Part shown: in pieces, positions 13,490-25,179 of the stretch
Layout: the number at the start of each line of letters is the position of its first letter
Position numbering within the stretch: position 1 is the first letter of the stretch
Source: Megachile rotundata
Taxonomy: Eukaryota; Arthropoda; Insecta; Hymenoptera; Megachilidae
Assembly (NCBI RefSeq): GCF_050947335.1
Contig: NC_134989.1
Span: forward strand, 5,325,501-5,389,500
Direction of reading: 5' to 3'
Length of the DNA: 64,000 nucleotides
Notes under the pieces: model-generated
What the model was told of the DNA's origin: nothing
The model's database searches: none
What the model saw: the letters and a program-made list of their open reading frames with translations, nothing else
Program-made: the position numbers and the translations under genes

Positions 13490-13722
13490 TAATTTCAGAT
13501 GCTGATATTACTACGACTTAAAGCTTGAGAAATTGAAAATCTGTGTAAATATCTATTATGTTTCATAATTTTCGGTACTAGACAATTATTAACCGCTTGC
13601 ACTACGACTTAAAGCTTGAGAAATTAAAAATTTGAGTAAAATTCTATTATACTTCATACTTTCAGCTGCTAGTTGATTATTACCCCTTTGCACTACGATT
13701 TAAAGCTTGAGAAACTGCAAAG
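13490..13722. repeat. 91-bp tandem repeat, second locus
   Basis: About two and a half copies of the unit seen at 4.8-5.06 kb, in the same orientation and even the same order of variants (GGTACTAGACAATTATTAAC followed by GCTGCTAGTTGATTATTA). This suggests that a block of at least two units was copied, not a single unit amplified twice. Confidence 0.85.
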
Positions 13723-16389
13723 TTGAAAAAACAAAAATCTGAGAGACTGAAAAGTTTGAAAATGAAAAATGCAGAAATTTGAGAGTTTGAAAATTTGATC
13801 TCGACTTTGAAGAGATTTTAAAAAATTTGCAAATATGTGTGAGGTTTTGAAGATCAAAAAATTTAAAAATTAAAATATTTAAAAGTATGACAAAGGTCAA
13901 TTATCTCGTAATTTAAGGAACAATTTATGATTCATAAGTTTTCATATCAGCATCAATTGATCAACTTATTGTTAACAAAGATTAATAATCATATTATTGG
14001 AAATCTAACACTGATATAACAGATACAAGCCTGTACTTTTTACCTTAACGTTATTTATCCGCTTTTCAGATAAATCAAGAAATGAGTAGAATATTTTCTT
14101 CATTTTTCTTTTCTTTCTGTTAAGAATCGAAAAAAAGGAAACTCAAGAGACGCATACCAAGAAATAGAAAGGAAATGTATAACGATGTTTGTAAAAAATC
14201 CACTTTAATTTTTGGTTTAAGTGTGTCGTGCGCCACTTAGGTGATAAGATTACGGAAGAAGATAAGTTACAGAGAGATAAAATAGTCTTTGAACATTGGA
14301 CTTGTAATTAAAAGATGTTTCAAGCTTTCTATCGAAATTTCGATTAGGTTGATATGCTAATTGCATAAATCACTGTCCTTTTCTTCTTTTTTTCTCTTTT
14401 TTTATTTAATCGAATATTTTCATGCTACGTAAGTGATAAATTATTCATTACAAAACATTAAATTATCAAGATCTACGATAAACGATTGGTTCAATCATTT
14501 CTAATGATATTAAAATAGATTCATCATCGTAATCTCAGTTTCTGATTAGTTAATCAATCTCCAAAAAATATGATATAAAAATAAAAATGAATCATGCTAA
14601 TAAATTGTATAAATATTTCCAAAGGATTTACTTTGCAAGATTCATGATATTTATTAATATTCTCATCGAACTTATTTAAAAAAGTTGAAGGTATATTTTA
14701 AAAAAATTGAAAAATTATTTGTTAGAATTAAATAACCTAAGTACTATTTGAAACTATCTACAACTTTGTATCATGTTTGTTATCTTTTTTCAATCGTCCT
14801 ACGATTCAATTTGAGAAACCCAACATTTTGAGTATTATACATTGAAAAAACAATTAATATGTTGTATAACAAGATCTTAGATTTGTAATCGAACATCTAC
14901 TTAAAAAATAACAAAACCTTAGATCAATCCAATAGTTTCGAAATCGTGTGAAATCATGAATATTATACCGATGTTGCGTATAATTGGTAACATACGCACT
15001 GCAATATCTTACGACTGCCATACCATTAATGGTACAACGACGATCATCGTAATATACGTTTAGTTTAGTTTAGCGAGACGAGGGGTTGCGAGGCGGCGAC
15101 CCTTCGGGGTTAGGGTGCATAATTTATCGCTTTTCCCGACCACCATAATGCAACACGTTACATGCTTGCTATGCATGTAGATTCCGAAGGTTATCGATGC
15201 TCCCTCAATGTCCGAGAGGGTATAATGGGACGCCTAACTGCCGATAAATAGTCTAATCATTGATCGAAATTCATTGCTGTGGGCCTCCGTCTTAATTCAA
15301 TATCGACCAAGCGTAATTAGAACACCTAAGCGAACAAGAAAAAATGAAGCTCATCCTGAATGATCGAACGCTGAATCGGACTGCATTTTGTTGAAAATCA
15401 AGAAATTTTGAATTGTGGTTTATAGATCATGCAAACTGATATTTGTCTCAGTGTTTTAACGCTAAACTTCCTTGATTTTAATCGTCAGTACTCTTATTTT
15501 CGAGCTAGCATTGATTAAAGTCACATGAATTTTATGATCCCACGATTCTTTAGGGATTTAGAAGACAAAACTTGCGATAACGACTGAAGGATTTTATTCT
15601 GGGCAGAGTGTAGATATCACATATCCGTTTGTAGAGAACTAAATTCGAAGCTAAATATGTGAGTCATGGTTCGTAAAATACATACCTTACAAATTTTTTG
15701 TTAATTTAATTGTTTTTTATTTATAACATAAAGAACAATGTTTCTATTATTGTTATTTTATGAATATGTAAATCAAGTTCTTATATCAGCACTGAACGAC
15801 AGAAATTAGCGTTTATTACCTTGATAATGTAATAATCAAGAGTATTTTTATATCATACTTCAACCGATAAATTATAATTTATAATTAATAAACGATTATT
15901 CAGAAATCAGATAAGAAATTTGTTTGTATACTTACTAGCATAAAAATACATATAAATTAAACAAATAGCAAGAAGATACTTGGAATGAAATAGTTGATTT
16001 TCAAGAGTGTTCTGATTTCTAATTTAGGTAGAAAAGCATTGTAGTACCTTGAGGTTGGTATATTGGTTACCAACATTGTAAAGCAAGAAAATAGGTTTTT
16101 CAAACGTAATAAAAACAGCAAGGAAGAGTTACATTTGTGACATATAAATCATGATAACCTATTATGATGATGACGGATTCCAGTACGACTTCCACATTAA
16201 GCAAACCTGGTTAAAGATAACAAAAATAGTAGAAACGTGAAGTGTATTCCAGCTGTTCTGAGAATTACCAGATGACATTTACTAAATTAATTTATTTGTT
16301 TTTTATTAAATTTGATGTGAATTTATGTTAGGTAGTAGGGAAGTTTTGAGATTTGAACTTTTGAAAATTTTTCAATGTGGGGATTTTGA
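13723..16389. other. Intergenic AT-rich DNA, GC-richer at 15.05-15.35 kb
   Basis: No gene is seen. It includes the left arm of the inverted duplication (15458-15669). Confidence 0.4.
15458..15669 (+). repeat. Dispersed repeat, left arm of a 215-bp inverted duplication
   Basis: This segment (CCTTGATTTTAATCGTCAG to AACTAAATTCGAAG) matches the reverse complement of 34891-35125 over its full length, with scattered differences and two small gaps. A shared 20-base core is GCGATAACGACTGAAGGATT. The family is unknown; no target duplication or terminal repeat was seen. Confidence 0.85.
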
Positions 16390-17180
16390 AGTTTGAAAAT
16401 AGGGAAAATTAGAAATTTGAGAATTTGGGGATTGGGGAATTTGGGAATTTGGGAATTTGGGAATTTGGGAATTTGGGAATTTGGGAATTTGGAAATTTGG
16501 AAATTTGAGAATTTGGAAATTTGGAAATTTGGGAATTTGGAAACTTGGAAATTTGAAAATTTAGAAATTTGGAAATTTGGAAATTTGGAAATTTGGAAAT
16601 TTGGAAATTTGGAAATTCGGAAATTTGGAAATTTGGGAATTTGGATATTTGGAAATTTGGAAATTTAGAAATTTGGGAATTTGAAAATTTGGGAACATGG
16701 GAAATTCGGGAACTTGGAAATTTGGAAATTTGGAAATTTGAGAATTTGGAAATTTGGGAATTTGGAAACTTGGAAATTTGGAAATTTAGAAATTTGGAAA
16801 TTTGGAAATTTGGAAATTTGGAAATTTGGAAATTCGGAAATTTGGAAATTTGGGAATTTGGGAATTTGGATATTTGGAAATTTGGAAATTTAGAAATTTG
16901 GGAATTTGGAAATTTGGGAACATGGGAAATTCGGGAACTTGGATATTTGGGAATTTGGAAATTTGAGAATTTGGAAATTTGGGAATTTGGAAACTTGGAA
17001 ATTTGGAAATTTAGAAATTTGGAAATTTGGAAATTTGGAAATTTGGATATTTGGAGATTTGGCAATTTGGATATTTGGGAATTTGAGAATTTGAAAATTT
17101 GGCAATTTGGATATTTGGAAATTTGGGAATTTGGGAATTTGAAAATTTGAGAATTTGAGAATTTGCAAATTTGGAAATTC
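16390..17180. repeat. Octamer minisatellite, AAATTTGG type, with about 225-bp higher-order repeat
   Basis: The array is made of AAATTTGG/GAATTTGG octamers. A marker phrase (GGGAACATGGGAAATTCGGG) occurs near 16690 and 16916, and GGAATTTGGAAACTTGG recurs near 16535, 16759 and 16982. This shows about three copies of a roughly 225-bp higher-order unit (about 28 octamers). A 290-codon open frame on the minus strand is a by-product of the repeat. Confidence 0.95.
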
Positions 17181-19260
17181 AAGATATCGAACTTTAAAGA
17201 ATTGTGTTTTTTGTAATCTTGAACTTTTAATAATTGGAAAATTTTATAATTTAGAAATTTGATGTTTTTAAAGTTCAACAATTTGACAATTCAAAAATAT
17301 CAGCATTTAACAAATTTTTAATTTCAACAATTTGTAATCTTGCAAATTCATAAATTTCCTATATAAATTAAAACAATATGTCGATATATTTGACAACATT
17401 TTTTTTGTCGTTTTTCGTAATAAAAGAAAAAGGTGGTAATGATAATCCCATAAAATAAAAGAATTTGTGATGATAGCCAATCTTACAAGTCACATCTATT
17501 ACCCCATGTTTAATTTTAGGTGTCAACTAATAACAGTTTACTGTTATAATCTTTGGACTGTAATAACCCTAAGATGTAGCTTTAAGAATTTATAATAAAC
17601 AAAAGAAAATTAACTATGTAAGAATAAAACAGGAGACGGTGAAACATTAACACGACTTAGAATAGAATTGTTTTTTATTGTGACTAGATTACAAACGGGG
17701 CCTTACGGCGCTCAATATCGCCCAGTAGGAACGTTTACACGTAGTGAGTGAAACGACGGGAATGAGAACATTCTTTTGCGGGCATTTCCATATCACTCAC
17801 CACGGGAACTGGGATATGTGATTACGATGAACATTTGTACGACAAATAGCGGTCGCCTCTTACGTCTAGCTTACGTCACTATTTGTTCTCTATAGCGTTA
17901 TGTCTGCATCGACTTTCGAAGTTGATCGATTCATATTAAATCATATCCTCTATCGTTTTATTCCGAACGGACGATATTTTTGTAACGTCAGTGATCGCAA
18001 TTTCGTATGATCGAATGGTTCTAACGAACCATTATTAGGTAAAATCGAAGAGGATGAATCGACGGACTTCAAAAGTCCCATTACACATGCCCTGTAAAGA
18101 TATCGAATACAGTTTATTAATTACTCCAGTAATATTAATAATATTTATAGCTAATCGATAAATTGATTTCTTCTCTCGTTCACTGTACAAAGCATCGTTC
18201 GCGACGACGGCCATCTTTCGTTTACTTACAGCCTGTATATCTTTATTTCTTTTTTGGTATTCATCTTAGGTAATGGTATTATTATCGTTACAATATAACA
18301 ATTCTGAAAGATATTTACGAACCGCATAAAATCAGCGTCTACTATACATGTATCTACAGAATAGTGAGTACATAATCCACAGCAGGATCTCTTATTAATC
18401 GTCTCATTCGTTTCTTCCTCTCTAACAGATCGCGCGAGTCGTGAAAGACTGTCTGTTTCGTAACGCACGATTATTCTGTGACATACACGGGAACGAAACG
18501 AGAAACACGTGAGCAATATTGTTTCTCAGGATATGAAGCTCGATCGGTCACAATTTTGAGCGACTGTATTCTAGAGAAACGTTCATAATCGAAAATATTA
18601 TTGCACTTTGGCTCGAGTATTTGTCTAAGAGATGTCCTTTGCACAATGAAAATATTAACCCTTCGTTGCATGATTTCTTTCAATTTTTAAAAAGTTAACT
18701 TTCTAACCCGTACAAGTAAAATAAGAATAAACTAGTATCCTTTATTAATATATTTATTTTAAGAAGAATGGAATTTAAAAATTTATTTAAAGAATGGAAT
18801 TTAAACATTAATGTAATGAACAATGAAATTTGTAACTTATTTATATTTTTTTCAAAGTAAACAGATTTTGTTGTATATTACAAGTAACCTATTAAACACG
18901 CAACGAAGGATTAATTTCAGTTGATCCCTAAACAACATAAAATCCTTTCCTCGGGAACGTTCCTCCCACGCACCTCGAAATATTAAATACGTATCGATAC
19001 AATCATTCCCTCATCCGTGCATTTACAATCATATGTACAGCGTTAACTCCTTTCATTCAGTCGGCCGAGAAGAATTTAAACGTGGATGGTTAAACGCGAA
19101 AACGTGAATCGCGATGAAGAACAAACGCAGACATCGTCGATCGTCACGAGTCTCCGCGAAAGCTCAAGCACTTGAAATTTCCAAATCAAACCGAACAAAG
19201 AAAGTTCGAATTTCGAACGTATCATTTGCGAGGACAACGTTACCACCATGACGAGATCCG
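17181..19260. other. Downstream of Pitx: likely 3' UTR near 18.74-19.26 kb, then intergenic
   Basis: The GC content falls off after the final TAG. Minus-strand AATAAA signals cluster at 18.74-18.79 kb. A separate GC-richer patch lies at 17.65-18.10 kb. No other gene was recognised. Confidence 0.4.
18741..18787 (-). terminator. Candidate polyadenylation signals for Pitx
   Basis: On the minus strand, AATAAA occurs at 18741-18746, 18753-18758 and 18782-18787, about 470-520 bases after the final TAG at 19261. These would give a 3' UTR of about 0.5 kb counted from the TAG, or about 1 kb counted from the first TGA. AATAAA is common by chance in AT-rich DNA, so this is only a placement hint. Confidence 0.25.
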
Positions 19261-19806
19261 CTAGTTCTCGTCCCGCGGGAGGGAGAGGGTTTGTGAACCG
19301 GAAGCGATAGTCGGCGTCCAGCAATCCAGTAAAGAAGGCCAGTAACCAGTGGCAGTAGTCGCATGCTGCCAGTAACCGGCCAACCCGTTGGTTCCACCAG
19401 CGGCAGCACCAGAACCACCGATCCCGATTCCGACACCGACACCGATGCCTCCGTGTGTGGCGACAACCTGTTCGCCGCAGATGCCGCCTGTATCCATCAC
19501 GCTTCCCTCGTCCTCCATTTTCTGGTCCGCCGTGGTCCCGTCTTCGTCGTACATAAGGTAAGGTGGCTGCGAAGCGGTCGACGAAGGGGTCGTCGACAAG
19601 GTCGGCGAGGCGGCGGACCTAGGCGTGGGTCACTCTTGCGACCTGAGTTGATTGTCGCTTTGCTGACCGGCTGACACGCCAGCTGCAGCTCCCACTGGTA
19701 CCACCTGACTGCCACCTCCTAAAGAACTCCTGGATCCAGCCATGGAGCTTCCAGAATTCGCGGTTACAGTGTGGTGATGGGGGCTAGAAGTAGCCCCCGC
19801 TTCACC
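19261..19806 (-). CDS. Candidate C-terminal extension of Pitx by readthrough of two UGA stops
   Basis: The Pitx frame continues without a shift after TGA 19807-19809. Segment one (19633-19806, 58 codons) is Ser/Gly/His/Ala-rich, with SSPHHH near its start and QQSDNQLRSQE at its end. A second TGA lies at 19630-19632, followed by C. Segment two (19264-19629, 122 codons) has a Ser/Thr/Pro/Ala-rich start, an acidic patch (YDEDG...KMEDEG), a Gly/Val/Ile run and Trp/Tyr residues, and ends at TAG 19261-19263. No domain is recognised. The composition resembles insect transcription-factor linkers, whereas the next frame is Arg/Cys/Trp-rich, as off-frame translations of such DNA are. Caution: this stretch is GC-rich and more than one frame is open, so openness alone is weak. 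Alternatives are a short alternative intron removing the stops (CAG/GT lies just before the first TGA), or an ancient coding end now in the 3' UTR. Confidence 0.5.
19577..19597 (-). promoter_or_regulatory. Hairpin about 32 nt after the second in-frame UGA
   Basis: GTCGACGA pairs perfectly with TCGTCGAC around a five-base CCCCT loop, 32 nt downstream of TGA 19630-19632. The distance is larger than for the first stop and the sequence is a simple palindrome, so its link to translation is speculative. The second TGA is followed by CCC; UGA-C is the leakiest stop context known in insects and mammals. Confidence 0.3.
19773..19806 (-). promoter_or_regulatory. RNA hairpin directly 3' of the Pitx UGA, candidate readthrough element
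   Basis: Reading the transcript strand, the first five bases after TGA (GGTGA) pair with TCACC, and an inner stem GGGGGCTA pairs perfectly with TAGCCCCC around a CTTC loop. An internal AGC/A loop separates the two stems. That makes 13 base pairs in 34 nt, starting at the very first base after the stop. A strong stem next to a stop codon is known to promote readthrough in some genes (Drosophila headcase is the classic insect case). The pairing is seen; the function is inferred. Confidence 0.6.
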
Positions 19807-20592
19807 TCAGACCTGGGCTCTGCTGGTGGCGTTCACGTGGGTCTCGTTGCTTGGCGAGTGTGGGTTCGCCTCACCCGTGGTCGTCAGGGCATACTGGCAC
19901 GCGCTGAGGCCTCCGCCGACGGAGGACGCTCTGGAACTGACCGGACTGCCCGCAGCGGAGACAGGTGTGCTGTGTATGTTGTAGGAACTACCGCTTAGGC
20001 TGTACCCGTTGCTGTGTTGCCTAGCCTTCAATCGTAACGAGGCGATGCTACTCGACGTCATCACGGTACAGCTTTCAGGAGCCGACGCTGTCCTATGGTG
20101 TGGCGTGTACACCGGTGGTCCATAAGGGTGGTGTGGCGCTGCGGGCGCAGCGTAAGGGCATGCGGCACCTGACGCTGCCACGGGCGAGCCGGCTAAGCCC
20201 GATCCCATCCCTGGCAACATCGACGTGGCAGCCTGGCCCACCGAGACAGGCATTCCGTCCATATGGTTGCCTGCGACGGACGTCGCTGAGGCGTTGAAAC
20301 AGTTCACCGGGCTCACTTGCGAGTGATGGTGATGGTGCGACGCCGTTGGTACCACGGAGCCGAGCGTGTTCACCCATGGAAAGCTTTTACTGCTCAAGGG
20401 CGAGGGCACTTTTGCCCAGTTGTTGTACGTGCTGTACGAACTATAGAGTGCGTCTGGATCGGGGAATGGCTGAGTGATGAAACCGTTCAAACTTGCCGCG
20501 CTGAAGCCCATCTTGAAGTCCACTGTTGCCGCAGCCGCGTTCGCGTTGCGCTCCTTCTTCCGCCATTTTGCTCTTCTGTTCTTGAACCATAC
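19807..20592 (-). CDS. Pitx: Pitx/Ptx1 homeobox exon 3 (homeodomain end, OAR motif, first stop)
   Basis: The exon encodes residues 158-418. It starts after acceptor TTCGCAG with VWFKNRRAKWRKKE, the end of the recognition helix. W48, F49, K50, N51 and R53 are present; Lys50 is the residue that gives Pitx/bicoid/Otx-type proteins preference for TAATCC. Next come the Pitx-typical VDFKMGF...FITQPF and YSSYSTYNNWAKVPSP, then a His run (five His), and an Ala/Pro/Tyr-rich linker. The OAR motif (SSIASLRLKARQHSNGY) is at residues 338-354, coordinates about 20002-20052; the C-terminal LSACQYA is at 386-392. The frame ends at TGA 19807-19809. Pitx proteins set appendage, head and neuro-endocrine cell fates in other animals; that role here is inferred from the family. 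The stop is unusual because the frame stays open beyond it (see the extension entry). Confidence 0.95.
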   Translation of the reverse strand, partial: VWFKNRRAKWRKKERNANAAAATVDFKMGFSAASLNGFITQPFPDPDALYSSYSTYNNWAKVPSPLSSKSFPWVNTLGSVVPTASHHHHHSQVSPVNCFNASATSVAGNHMDGMPVSVGQAATSMLPGMGSGLAGSPVAASGAACPYAAPAAPHHPYGPPVYTPHHRTASAPESCTVMTSSSIASLRLKARQHSNGYSLSGSSYNIHSTPVSAAGSPVSSRASSVGGGLSACQYALTTTGEANPHSPSNETHVNATSRAQV

Positions 20593-21999
20593 CTGCGAAC
20601 ACGCGTATGAATTGTTGTGTTAGATCTACTGTAATGGAGCTTTTGTTCTATATTTGGCTAAATGTTAAGTTGTTGAAGATTGGGGATTTAGAGATTACTG
20701 ATTTCTGATAGAAATTGAAACTTTTGTTAATAATTTGTGGTGCCTTAATATTTTATTATGAACATTATTTTAATAAGTTTGGTAAATTTCATAAAGGAGT
20801 ACCGGTTTCTGATATTTCAGTAAATTAAGGCAATATAGTACGCGTTTGTTTAATGTATGATTCGGGATTATGACTACAGAGGAGGAATGTGAATAGATAT
20901 GTACTTTGCGAAAATATCTTAAATGATATTTTAAATAATTAATATGAATTGGTATTTTGGATAATTGAGATTCTTTTGAATATTTTATGTTGACGAATAG
21001 TAATTAGAATATTATTCTTACGTATTTTTCATACCCTTATTCATTTTGAAATTATAGTAAACGATTGAGTAACGTTGTGAGTGATATGGAAATCTGTAAT
21101 GGCGTTTTAGAACCCTAAAACTCAGACCACTCAATGGTTGGACGTGACATTAACCGACAGAGTAAAACGGAAATAATAATTTCTGTGAATGAAGGGTGTT
21201 TCTATCATGCATTAAATGAGCGTGCATTAAAAGTGATATTATACGTACGCATACATCACAAAAATATAATTTATCATATATTAGAATTTAAACAATCACG
21301 AATTTGAAGTTTGTGAATATTAGTTCAGAGATCGTTTTGTATCATTTATAAAATATTTTAAAACACGAATTATATATGTACATCTTATTTTGGTGATATT
21401 TCACAATAGCATAAGACAATGCTGCATGTTTAAAAATCAAAAATGGAGGAATAAAATGTAAATTGGACATTTTCGAGGGAAAAAATCCGACATACATACA
21501 AAGGAAACCTAAGTATATCAATTATTGGCAAATATCTTATCTTATCAGTGTCACGAAACAACTACGTCCCGCCGAGAAGGCAATTGCTGTGCTTCCAAAA
21601 AATTTCTCTATCTAAACCGCGCCCACTCAAATCATTTTATTTAATCAAACCCCGCCACCATTTATCGTACAACTTGCTTTCTCACCGCTTTGCCGACATT
21701 TTGAAGTACCATCACCCAAAATTACGAAACAATTATCATTTCACTTAAATTACGTTTACCTCGACATTTATAAATTACTTTGTTTATTATGTCTGTCAAT
21801 TTTGAATATTGTTTATAATAATATATAGTATTTTTTGTTTGAGCATCTCTTTATTCGTTGTCATAATTTTTATATAAAATAATAATTTCATTTGGATCGA
21901 AAAGAATGTCATTTGATCTAAAAGAGCATCGCTGGCACCAAGTAACTGCAAACCGAATAACGTTATAAAGCACCCTGTATTTCGCAGAAGCAACCGATC

Positions 22000-22700
22000 G
22001 TATGTCTGTTTTTCACCAGATTTCTCGCAGCGTCCAGGTATTATTCATGTACAAACAGGGTGAGACAAAGACGTTGGAAGGAAGTCTCGAGACAAATGGC
22101 AAGAAAACCCCGGCGAACTCCTCCATCCTGAAATATGACGGCGTTAATTCAAGGCGGCCCTCTCTCGCGTTCGATACTGTTACTAAAAGGGAGCGAGGGC
22201 GAACCTCGTCAGCCTTTTCCAGCCCGTTCCTGTTCTCATTCGCCCTTCAACCTCGACGCCATCCCTCGTTCGCCGTCTCGTTTCCTCCTGTTGCTTTTTC
22301 CATGACGTTCAACCAGCTCGCCCCCAACAATTATACGGGTGGTTGCACTTAGATACACGTCGCTCTCGCGTAACTGTAAGGCAACGAGCGGTAGAACGTC
22401 GCGTACCCCGAGGGATCGAGCAAAGAGCTATCCGAGGGGTAGTCGAGCCAAAAAAGGAAGGAAGGAAGGATGATATCGGAGAGAAACAACGACGGAGGTG
22501 GTTGGAGGATCCTTCGCAAGATGGATGGCCCCACGATCGCGCCGTGGAAACGCTAAGAGGCGCGACGAGTCATTGAAAGAGGGGAAGAAAACTGGCTAAT
22601 GAAGAATAATACCCTTCCAGGAACGATTATTCTGAAAACGCTGTGTAATCGCACGCTTCTTGACCTTTTGCGATCTTAAGATATGTCCGGTCACAGGTTT
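22000..22700. other. GC-richer island in intron 2, no gene recognised
   Basis: Moderately CpG-rich unique sequence about 1.5 kb upstream of exon 3 in the gene's direction. Two plus-strand open frames overlap near 22343 but show no family match. A regulatory element is possible. Confidence 0.35.
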
Positions 22701-23534
22701 CCACGTATGGTTTTAACGGAGATTGCGATGGATTTCTTTTGGGAGATGTTTATGTTTTACTGATCTATGCTTTCTGTATTTCTGGTGTAATCGTATTATT
22801 ATTCGAGATTACACAGAGGTTTTTCATGTATTTATAATACAAGTTACGATAAATTTATGTATATCAAAGTTTGCAAAGTAAATAAGGTTCTTGTACTTGT
22901 GGACAAATTTCCAAACTCCTTTAAATTTATAAATTCCTCAAGCTTGAAGAAATTTCGAAAACTTCTATTTCCGAATTTCTAAGTTTTCAATTATTCACAG
23001 TTCCAAATTTCTATGTTTTCCCTTTACCACATTTTCAAATTTCTACGTTCCAATTTTTTATTTCTAATTTCCAATTTTATACATTTTTAAATGTTTCAAT
23101 TTTCGATTTCTCACGATTCCAAATTCAATTCCCTACGTTTTCAATTTTTTCCTCATCGAGTTTCAAAATTTCTAAACTGCCAATTTTGCACATTTAGAAA
23201 TTTCTAAATTTGAATGTCCATCTAAAATGTGATTAAATTTATCTCCTACATCGCCATTTTGTCTACGGAGATCTACCATGTTTATCAGTGTACACCACAT
23301 CTTCAAAACCAACCTTCGCTTCAGCTTCACTATTTCATTCATCACAACCTATTCAAATTTCAGCCACCAAATCAATAGATCCCTTTTCGTATTCTCTTCT
23401 TAATAATTTTTCAAATTAACATTTTTTAATATTCACATAACCTCTATATCTGTAGAATTATCTCTACATGTACTCAAATTTGTGTTTTACTAGTATAAAT
23501 CTCAAAATCTCTGAAACTTCCGTTCTAAAATTTA

Positions 23535-24065
23535 CCGTTGCACGATGCCCAGGTCATTCGTCACACGATTAAAAGTCTGATCAACAATAATTCAAAGGTG
23601 GGACCGCTTCAACAGCGTAAAATGCGGATACGAGCGTCGGAAAAGCCACAGAATCGGAAAATATTTCCCGTTCGTTCACGGCTATATCCGCGTATAAGCA
23701 AAGTTTCATTCGCGAGCAACATCGTTGGATTTCACGAAGCAACCCCGTGTAGACATGACACGGGGCGACGGTAAACCAAAGAGGGGAGCAAACTCGATAG
23801 GACAGAACGGTAGTACGGCGGGCGAAAGATGCCGTGGCTTGAGAATCAATAAACTCTCGGAAGGCGCGCGCTAGTCGTTCGTATACACACAAGACCGCGC
23901 CCATAAACTTTAACAGCATCGCAGAATCTCTACGAGGTATTCTGCCGGAACCCGAATACACGATTCGTGGTTCATAAACTTGATGAACGGACATTCCAAC
24001 AAAACGACAGAAGTCAACGGATTCTTTCGGCGACCTTTGTGCGCCAGCCACAAGATGAGCGCTAG
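23535..24065. other. GC-richer island in intron 2, no gene recognised
   Basis: A unique block with open frames on both strands (minus frame of 156 codons, plus frame of 78). Neither shows a domain, and they overlap. A conserved non-coding element is the more likely explanation. Confidence 0.35.
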
Positions 24066-25179
24066 GAATTCGGAGAAGACTTTACTTGCTTTTTGATCGA
24101 TGGATAGTGTCTGAATATGGGTGCAATCCTACATATTTTATTTTTACTCATTCATCAACTACGAGATCGTAGTCTCTGACGAAAGTGCTAACTACAAGAT
24201 ATCTTATAGTGTTTTCTTTTATTAAATCCATTTTAGTACTACCTCTGCAAATATTATATTTTGTGAAAATGTCTTTTTTTTTAAATAAAATCTGTAAGAC
24301 CTGTAAATCTTTATTCAATTTTGTGAAATTGTTTTCTTGAAAAATCGTGGTGTCTAGAGCAAAATGCTCTAAATTCGACTAAAAATGAATGGGCTAATTA
24401 ATAACAGTAAATAGTATAGCCATAAGTATAATATAATGTAATATATAATAAACATAATGTAGGAATATTATCATTAAATGAAATGGACCGAATATTATAA
24501 TAAACATATATAAACATTATTATTGAATATAGTGCAATATTATAATAATATATAATAATAAATAAATAGTCTTCTGTAGGTTTCTGTTAAGCAGAGAATA
24601 AGAGTAGAGCAAAGAGTCCGCCATTTGCTTTCGATTATGGAGGAACCAAGAAAAAACCTAACCTCATATGTAAGGAACATAAACAATGTTCAAATCTACT
24701 TTTTACGTTTATTCGTTTTATAATTAATTTATATATCTAATTTAATGTAATGTAAAAAATGTATTCAAAAAGAAAACATTTTTTGTTATTACTAATAATT
24801 TGGTAATACTTTATATTTCCTATGGTATTTACACAAAGTCAGATCTTAAACCTCTGCACTATTTTGATGAGTCTGCCTCGTGATGCACTCATACTTCAGC
24901 TGTGATCAATTTTGTTCGTATTTTTAATGCGCTTCAATTTGGAGTTCAATTATAATTTGCATAGTCAACGATTTCATAATACCGAACTGACATAATGTTT
25001 CAACTTTCTTTATCCGTTTTAATATTATAGCTATGATTAATTAATTTTGACTGACGCACCTAACAAATAAATCATAGAGCAAGGGGTTAATTTCCAAAGC
25101 TAAGAACTCTGTAATCGTTTACAGTTCGAAAGTGTTTTATTTATGTAAAAATAACGCGTTTAGTAGTTAAGTGACATAT

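Noticed and set aside
16409..17281. 290-codon minus-strand open frame with KFPNFQIS repeats
   Set aside because: It is a by-product of the 8-bp tandem repeat, which lacks stop codons in every frame; the same occurs at 7.5, 11.6 and 40.1 kb.
19076..19324. Second minus-strand frame after Pitx (MLDADYRFRF...)
   Set aside because: It is out of frame with Pitx, and Arg/Cys-rich upstream, so it is taken as an off-frame shadow; it does show that openness alone is weak evidence here.
19363..19674. 103-codon plus-strand open frame opposite the Pitx extension
   Set aside because: It is antisense to the Ser/Gly-rich minus-strand frame, with an Arg-rich composition typical of off-frame reading.
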